DNA of 8,253 nucleotides, taken from NCBI GenBank assembly GCA_964353455.1, contig CAYGWP010000015.1:1-8253 (forward strand), written 5' to 3'. Source of the DNA: CAYGWP01 sp964353455. GTDB taxonomy: Bacteria; Planctomycetota; Phycisphaerae; FEN-1346. Below the pieces are notes generated by a model. It worked only from the letters and a program-made list of their open reading frames with translations. It did not search any database and was not told the origin of the DNA. Shown here in pieces: positions 4,666 to 8,253 of this stretch. Within the stretch, counting starts at the first letter, position 1. Every line of letters begins with the position of its first letter. The position numbers and the translations under genes were made by a program.

Positions 4666-5160
4666 GTGCTCTGCCAGCGCTGCAAGAAACAGCCGGCCAC
4701 CATCCACCTGACCGAGATACTCCAGAACGAGAAGCGCGAGCGGCATCTTTGCGAGGATTGCGCCAGGGAGGAAGGCGTGGCCGTCAAGTCGCAGGTCAAC
4801 CTCCAGGACATCCTCTCCGGGATGCTCGAGGCACACCAGTCCGCCGGCAAGGAGGCGAACCTCACGTGCCCGGACTGCGGCATAACGTACGCCGAGTTCC
4901 GCAGCCAGGGACGACTGGGTTGCCCGCACGATTACGAGGTCTTCGCCGAGCCCCTGAAAGAGGTCCTTGAGAAGGTCCACGGCTCGGCCGAGCACGTCGG
5001 CAAGTTGCCGCACCGCGCCGGGGCCGACATGTCCGGCCAGCGGCAGGTGCTGCAACTCAGGCGCCAACTCCAGCAGGCCGTCGAAAGCGAACAGTACGAA
5101 GAGGCGGCACGCCTCAGAGACCTCATCAAGCGGAAGGAAGCCTCGGGTGAAACTGCGTGA
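4666..5160 (+). CDS. mcsA: McsA, activator of protein arginine kinase McsB
   Basis: This 164-aa zinc-finger protein binds and activates the arginine kinase McsB, which marks damaged proteins for ClpCP. The first zinc module is C3-x2-C6 and C29-x2-C32, beginning VLCQRCKKQPATIHLTEI as in the family. The second has C68-x2-C71 and then C86-P-H-D89, where Firmicutes McsA has C-x2-C. The last Cys is replaced by Asp, with His88 next to it as an alternative ligand. The C-terminal third ends in a UvrB/UvrC-type motif (about 129-160), including LRRQLQQAVESEQYEEAARL and RDLIKRKE, a helical hairpin that in the family makes protein contacts. The length fits. Start GTG 4666 is set by its Shine-Dalgarno and by where homology begins. 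The stop overlaps the mcsB start by 14 nt. Confidence 0.88.
   Translation: MLCQRCKKQPATIHLTEILQNEKRERHLCEDCAREEGVAVKSQVNLQDILSGMLEAHQSAGKEANLTCPDCGITYAEFRSQGRLGCPHDYEVFAEPLKEVLEKVHGSAEHVGKLPHRAGADMSGQRQVLQLRRQLQQAVESEQYEEAARLRDLIKRKEASGETA
5134..5140 (+). promoter_or_regulatory. Ribosome binding site fixing the mcsB GTG start
   Basis: AAGGAAG at 5134-5140, inside the end of mcsA, is 6 nt before GTG 5147. The longer in-frame reading from 4967 would duplicate mcsA coding sequence with a low-complexity Ser/Arg translation and is rejected. Confidence 0.65.
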
Positions 5161-6199
5161 CCTCGTGCTGTCGCCTGCGCCGTGGCTCCAGCCGGGCGGG
5201 CCTCAAAGCGACATCGTCTTATCGACACGCGTGCGCCTGGCCCGCAACGTGGCCGGGCGGCCGTTCTGCTCGCGCCTCAGGCCCGACGAGCGGCAGGACC
5301 TGGAGGCGCACCTCAAGGCCGCCATCCTCAAGGCCCTCGACGCACGCGGCGCCACCTGGTTCGAACTGGCCGACATGCCGGAGATCGACCGGCGCTGCCT
5401 CGTCGAGAGGCACCTGATAAGCCGCGAACTTGCCGCAGGCGACGGCCAGCGCGGCGTGGCCATCGACGCCGCGCAGCAAGTGGCCGTCATGGCAAACGAG
5501 GAAGACCACATCCGCCTACAGGTCATCTTCTGCGGCCTCCAACTCCAGGAGGCCTGGCAGGAGGCCGACTCCATCGACAATCGCCTGGAAGAGCACCTCA
5601 CGTACGCATACTCGCCCACGCTCGGATACCTGACGGCCTGCCCCACAAACGTCGGCACAGGAATGCGGGCGTCCGTCATGCTTCACCTGCCCAGCCTGGT
5701 CCTGACGAAGCAGATCGAGAAGGTCTTCCGGGCCGTCGCGCGGATGCGCCTGGTTGTCCGCGGCCTGTACGGCGAGGGCACGCAGGCCACCGGCGACATC
5801 TACCAGATATCGAACCAGGCATCCCTCGGGCGAAGCGAGGCCGAGATCCTGAAGACCCTCGGGGCCGTCATTACGCAGATCATCGCCTACGAGCAGCAGG
5901 CGCGCGACGTCCTGGCCGGCGAGAGCCCTGCGGCCCTCGACGACCGCGTCTTCCGCGCCTGGGGCCTCCTCACCCACGCACGCATCATCTCGAGCGAGGA
6001 GACCCTGACGCTCCTTTCGGCCGTACGCCTCGGCGTCCACATGGGACGCCTCAAAGGCATCGACATAGGTACAGTCAACGACCTCTTTCTCCTGACTCGG
6101 CCCGGGCACATCCAGAAAATCCGCGGCGCCGCCCTCTCGGAATCGGAGCGCGACGCCGCACGCGCCGACTACATCCGCAGCCGGCTCGGTGCCACCTGA
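5147..6199 (+). CDS. mcsB: Protein-arginine kinase McsB (ATP:guanido phosphotransferase fold)
   Basis: This 350-aa enzyme phosphorylates arginine side chains in proteins, a degradation tag read by ClpC. All the family's landmarks are visible: ATP-binding STRVR (26-30) followed by LARN, the catalytic NEEDH (117-121), CPTNVGTG (165-172) with the conserved Cys165, the nucleotide-binding RASVM (174-178), and RGLYGEG (205-211). Near the C-terminus RDAARA (335-340) matches the RDXXRA motif that binds phosphoarginine for allosteric activation in Gram-positive McsB, and it lies where expected. Length equals that of the Bacillus enzyme. The start is GTG, overlapping mcsA by 14 nt, so translation of the two subunits is coupled. 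Neither ctsR nor clpC adjoins as it does in Firmicutes. The active site is intact, so I expect a working kinase. Confidence 0.93.
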   Translation: MKLRDLVLSPAPWLQPGGPQSDIVLSTRVRLARNVAGRPFCSRLRPDERQDLEAHLKAAILKALDARGATWFELADMPEIDRRCLVERHLISRELAAGDGQRGVAIDAAQQVAVMANEEDHIRLQVIFCGLQLQEAWQEADSIDNRLEEHLTYAYSPTLGYLTACPTNVGTGMRASVMLHLPSLVLTKQIEKVFRAVARMRLVVRGLYGEGTQATGDIYQISNQASLGRSEAEILKTLGAVITQIIAYEQQARDVLAGESPAALDDRVFRAWGLLTHARIISSEETLTLLSAVRLGVHMGRLKGIDIGTVNDLFLLTRPGHIQKIRGAALSESERDAARADYIRSRLGAT

Positions 6200-6201
6200 A
6201 C

Positions 6202-7041
6202 ATGCCCACGCTCCCACTCGGCTCCATCATCGCCTTCGACTTCAAGTCCTGGGACATCCGGGAAGAGATCGCCCTGCTCCACGAAGTCGGCATCGGCCGC
6301 GTCCAGATTTACCGCAACTACGTCGAGGCCCACGATCCCCACGAGATCCGCGAGACGCTCGATGCCGAGGGGTTCGCCATCGACAGCCTGCACGGGTACT
6401 TCTGGCACGAGGACTTCCAGGGCCCCCCCTGCGACCTCTCGGCGGCCGATGCCGACCTCCGCGGCAAGTCGCTTAAGATCATGCGCGGCGAGGCACGCTT
6501 CGCCCGCGCACTCGCGTGCCGAGACATCATCGTCCATCCCGCCGGGCCGGGCAAGACAGAGGAAGACCCCTGGCGGAGCGCTGCCCTCCAGGAGAGCGCC
6601 GCCGCCCTGGCCTCGATCGCCGCCGAGTTCGACGTCAGGTTCCTCATCGAGAACATGCCCAATACGATGTTCGGCCGCGATGCCGCCGGACTCCGACGCA
6701 TCGTCGATGCCGTCGCATCCCCCGGCATCGGCCTCGCCTACGATTCCGGTCACGCCATGCTCGCCAACGACCCCGTCGGCACCATCCACGCGATGGGGCC
6801 GCGACTCTGGGGCGTCCACATAAATGACAACCGCGGCACGGTGGACGACCACTTCATCCCCGGAATGGGCGTGATTCCGTTCGAGGATGTGGCCCGCGCC
6901 CTTGCCGCCGTCAAGTTCGCCGGCACGTTTCTGATCGAGGTCTATCGCAGCACCGCCGAAGTCCGCCGCGACCTCACGCCCGAGCGCTTCGCCCACATCC
7001 TCCGCCTGAGGCGCATCGCGTCGGGACTGGCGGCCGGCTAG
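6202..7041 (+). CDS. Sugar phosphate isomerase/epimerase-like TIM barrel (xylose isomerase-like)
   Basis: This 279-aa protein has the AP-endonuclease-2 / xylose-isomerase-like barrel that includes IolE, hydroxypyruvate isomerase and 3-keto sugar epimerases. Likely metal ligands are visible in order: Glu150 in LIENMP, Asp181 with His184 in YDSGHA, His206 in GVHINDN, His217 in DDHFIPGMG, and Glu246 in FLIEVYR. His64 in DSLHGYF and His112 in IIVHPAG lie on earlier strands. The GMG-x-IPFEDV segment and the final strand are characteristic. No signal peptide is present, so it is cytoplasmic. It begins 2 nt after the mcsB stop with no clear Shine-Dalgarno, so it is co-transcribed and probably translated by reinitiation. 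The substrate cannot be told from the sequence and no functional tie to arginine phosphorylation is evident. The frame stays open far upstream through mcsB, but only the part from ATG 6202 has family character. Confidence 0.83.
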   Translation: MPTLPLGSIIAFDFKSWDIREEIALLHEVGIGRVQIYRNYVEAHDPHEIRETLDAEGFAIDSLHGYFWHEDFQGPPCDLSAADADLRGKSLKIMRGEARFARALACRDIIVHPAGPGKTEEDPWRSAALQESAAALASIAAEFDVRFLIENMPNTMFGRDAAGLRRIVDAVASPGIGLAYDSGHAMLANDPVGTIHAMGPRLWGVHINDNRGTVDDHFIPGMGVIPFEDVARALAAVKFAGTFLIEVYRSTAEVRRDLTPERFAHILRLRRIASGLAAG

Positions 7042-7601
7042 CCGCCGCGGCGGCCCGACCGGAACTCAGCCATCGTAAAGATGCGCGTCAAAAAATGCTC
7101 GCACAGAGAAGGGTTTTGCAGCCTGCTCTCATCCTCGACGGCCGCATCGGGGAACCGCTCAAGCACCGCGGCGGCGAAGAAGCCGATGCCGAGGCCCTGC
7201 GGCTCATCGGCGTCGGGCGCGGCGAACACCTTCACGTCCCTGATCCCGCACGACGGCGACCGGCTCTTGAGGAGGAACCCCTCGACCGGTCCCAGGCCGC
7301 CGAGGAACGCCGCGGCGAAGGTGCGCATCTCGCCGGTCACGTCGCGCCCGGTCGTCGGCTGCATGAGCCGCAACTCGCCCCCGGCCGACACCACTCGGAT
7401 CGGCTCTCGCGGGCACCCCAGGCCGATCTCCATCTCCGGGCACACCGGGCGGAACTCCACGTGCCCCTTCATCCGCCGAACGAACTCGTCGGAGACCATC
7501 GCGCCGTCGTAGCGACACGGGGCGTACTCCAGGCATTTTGATACGACCACCCGCGGTTTGCCGAGGGAAGGCGATTCGGCTATCGGCGGCAGTTGGCTCA
7601 T
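7038..7601 (-). CDS. DUF523 / TudS-type cysteine-rich protein
   Basis: This 187-aa protein has the DUF523 pattern: PRVVVSKCLEYAPCRYDGA (Cys23, Cys29), FRPVCPEMEIGLGCPREP (Cys54, Cys63), FLLKSRSPSCG (Cys118), and the tail VEDESRLQNPSLCEHFLTRI. DUF523 members include thiouracil desulfurases (TudS) that hold a [4Fe-4S] cluster with three Cys. Cys23, Cys54 and Cys118 are the likely counterparts here, which suggests an Fe-S-dependent desulfidase on thiolated nucleobases or related compounds. This is inference from the family. DUF1722, found in YbgA-type proteins, is absent. The start ATG (7601-7599) overlaps the stop of the upstream nitroreductase gene in ATGA, with GGGGAAG 5 nt upstream (complement of 7607-7613). 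Its stop lies in CTAG, shared with the stop of the convergent isomerase gene. Confidence 0.82.
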   Translation of the reverse strand: MSQLPPIAESPSLGKPRVVVSKCLEYAPCRYDGAMVSDEFVRRMKGHVEFRPVCPEMEIGLGCPREPIRVVSAGGELRLMQPTTGRDVTGEMRTFAAAFLGGLGPVEGFLLKSRSPSCGIRDVKVFAAPDADEPQGLGIGFFAAAVLERFPDAAVEDESRLQNPSLCEHFLTRIFTMAEFRSGRRGG

Positions 7602-8253
7602 CGCGGCTTCCCCACGCAGGCGGCGTAGATCACCGATTCATCATCGCCATCGACGCCCACGAGCGCGTTCATCTCGTCGTCGAGGAACGCGCCGATCATG
7701 CACGCCCCCAGGCCCAGCGCCGTCGCCGCCAGGTGCAGGTTCTCCGCCAGGTGCCCGGCATCGAGATATGCGTATCTCAGCGCCCGGTCTCCGTACTTCT
7801 CAGCAGCGCGGCCCCAGACGGCCGACCAGACGAACGCCACCGGCGCATCGGCCACCATCTCCTGGTCGAGGCACGCGGCGGCAGCGGCCTTCGCGGCGTC
7901 GGCCCGCGCCGCCACCACCGCCAGCCGCTCCTCCGGCAACTCCCAATGATAGACGCCCGGCGCCAGGCCCGACACACGCGATGCGGCCACGTACGTCTCG
8001 ACCGGATAAAGCGCCCCCGCCGACGGCGCGGTCCGAAGCGGGAATGCGCCCTTCCGCGAAATCCCCTGGGCCGACCAGAGCAACAGGAAGAGCGTCTCCT
8101 GCCCAATCGAATCGGCCGCAAAGTCGCGCACGCTCCGCCGCGCCCGAAGCGCCGCCCACAGGTCCGCCGCAGGCAGCCGTTCCGGCCGCGCGAGCGACGC
8201 CGTCCCGGCCCCGGCCGCCGCATACGACTTACACGGCCCGACCGGCCTGCGCC
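7598..8253 (-). CDS. SagB-type nitroreductase family protein, 5' end outside window (partial)
   Basis: The frame is open from the window edge to the TGA at 7600-7598, giving at least 218 residues. It shows the nitroreductase/FMN fold: RRSVRDF (codons about 8120-8140) for FMN phosphate, a LLLWSAQGI helix, RTAPSAGALYPVE typical of SagB-type dehydrogenases, GVYHWELPEERL, and the second half AYLDAGHLAENLHLAATALGLG followed by MIGAFLD. SagB proteins of toxin clusters oxidise azolines to azoles. Stand-alone members like this one, with no YcaO or precursor peptide nearby, are flavin oxidoreductases of unknown substrate. A shorter reading from GTG 8131 would cut the RRSVRDF motif, so the true start is further upstream, beyond 8253. 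It is translationally coupled to the DUF523 gene through ATGA, so the two probably work together. Confidence 0.82.
   Translation of the reverse strand, partial: RRPVGPCKSYAAAGAGTASLARPERLPAADLWAALRARRSVRDFAADSIGQETLFLLLWSAQGISRKGAFPLRTAPSAGALYPVETYVAASRVSGLAPGVYHWELPEERLAVVAARADAAKAAAAACLDQEMVADAPVAFVWSAVWGRAAEKYGDRALRYAYLDAGHLAENLHLAATALGLGACMIGAFLDDEMNALVGVDGDDESVIYAACVGKPR

Noticed and set aside
4437..4883. Minus-strand open frame across the cassette end and the mcsA promoter
   Set aside because: It runs antisense to two better genes and through a good promoter, with no recognisable motif.
5182..6201. Very long upstream extension of the isomerase frame through mcsB
   Set aside because: The translation is Arg/Pro low-complexity out-of-frame mcsB. 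The real protein starts at ATG 6202.
8129..8131. GTG start for the nitroreductase
   Set aside because: The frame stays open to the window edge and the codons upstream complete the RRSVRDF motif, so this is an internal Val.

Overview
The window is high-GC bacterial DNA with densely packed genes and many GTG starts. The gene content points to a planctomycete, probably near the Phycisphaerae: McsA with a GCPHDY second finger, an HPS-RraA fusion, an orphan methyltetrahydrofolate methyltransferase, and a partial small protein that looks like one common in that phylum. This assignment is inferred from protein character and was not checked by search.

Layout from left to right. (1) The 5' end of a small conserved protein runs leftward from 98, diverging from queD (191-574). 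Both have sigma-70-like promoters placed so that their mRNAs would be leaderless or nearly so. (2) A strong hairpin plus T-run follows queD. Right after it, with its own Shine-Dalgarno, comes a 430-residue fusion of 3-hexulose-6-phosphate synthase and an RraA-like domain (614-1906). (3) About 210 bp of non-coding DNA holds a long imperfect inverted repeat built from the word CGTCATT. (4) A 264-aa methyltetrahydrofolate:corrinoid methyltransferase-type protein (2121-2915) keeps all four AcsE pterin-site residues I checked. (5) Positions of about 2950-4500 form a compositionally different three-gene cassette with its own promoter: an unrecognised 204-aa protein, a HicB-like protein with an added N-terminal region and coiled coil, and a HicA-like small protein. 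It is best read as an inserted toxin-antitoxin-type module with an extra upstream gene. (6) A well-formed promoter drives mcsA-mcsB (protein arginine kinase and its activator), followed after 2 nt by a xylose-isomerase-like TIM-barrel protein. (7) On the opposite strand and convergent, a SagB-type nitroreductase (its 5' end lies outside the window) is coupled through ATGA to a DUF523/TudS-type cysteine-rich protein. The stop codons of the two convergent operons share the same CTAG.

The C1 theme (formaldehyde fixation or release by HPS, methyl transfer by the AcsE-like protein) links regions 2 and 4. McsAB serves protein quality control, here without ctsR or clpC next to it. The least explained parts are the three-gene cassette and the inverted-repeat element in front of the methyltransferase gene.
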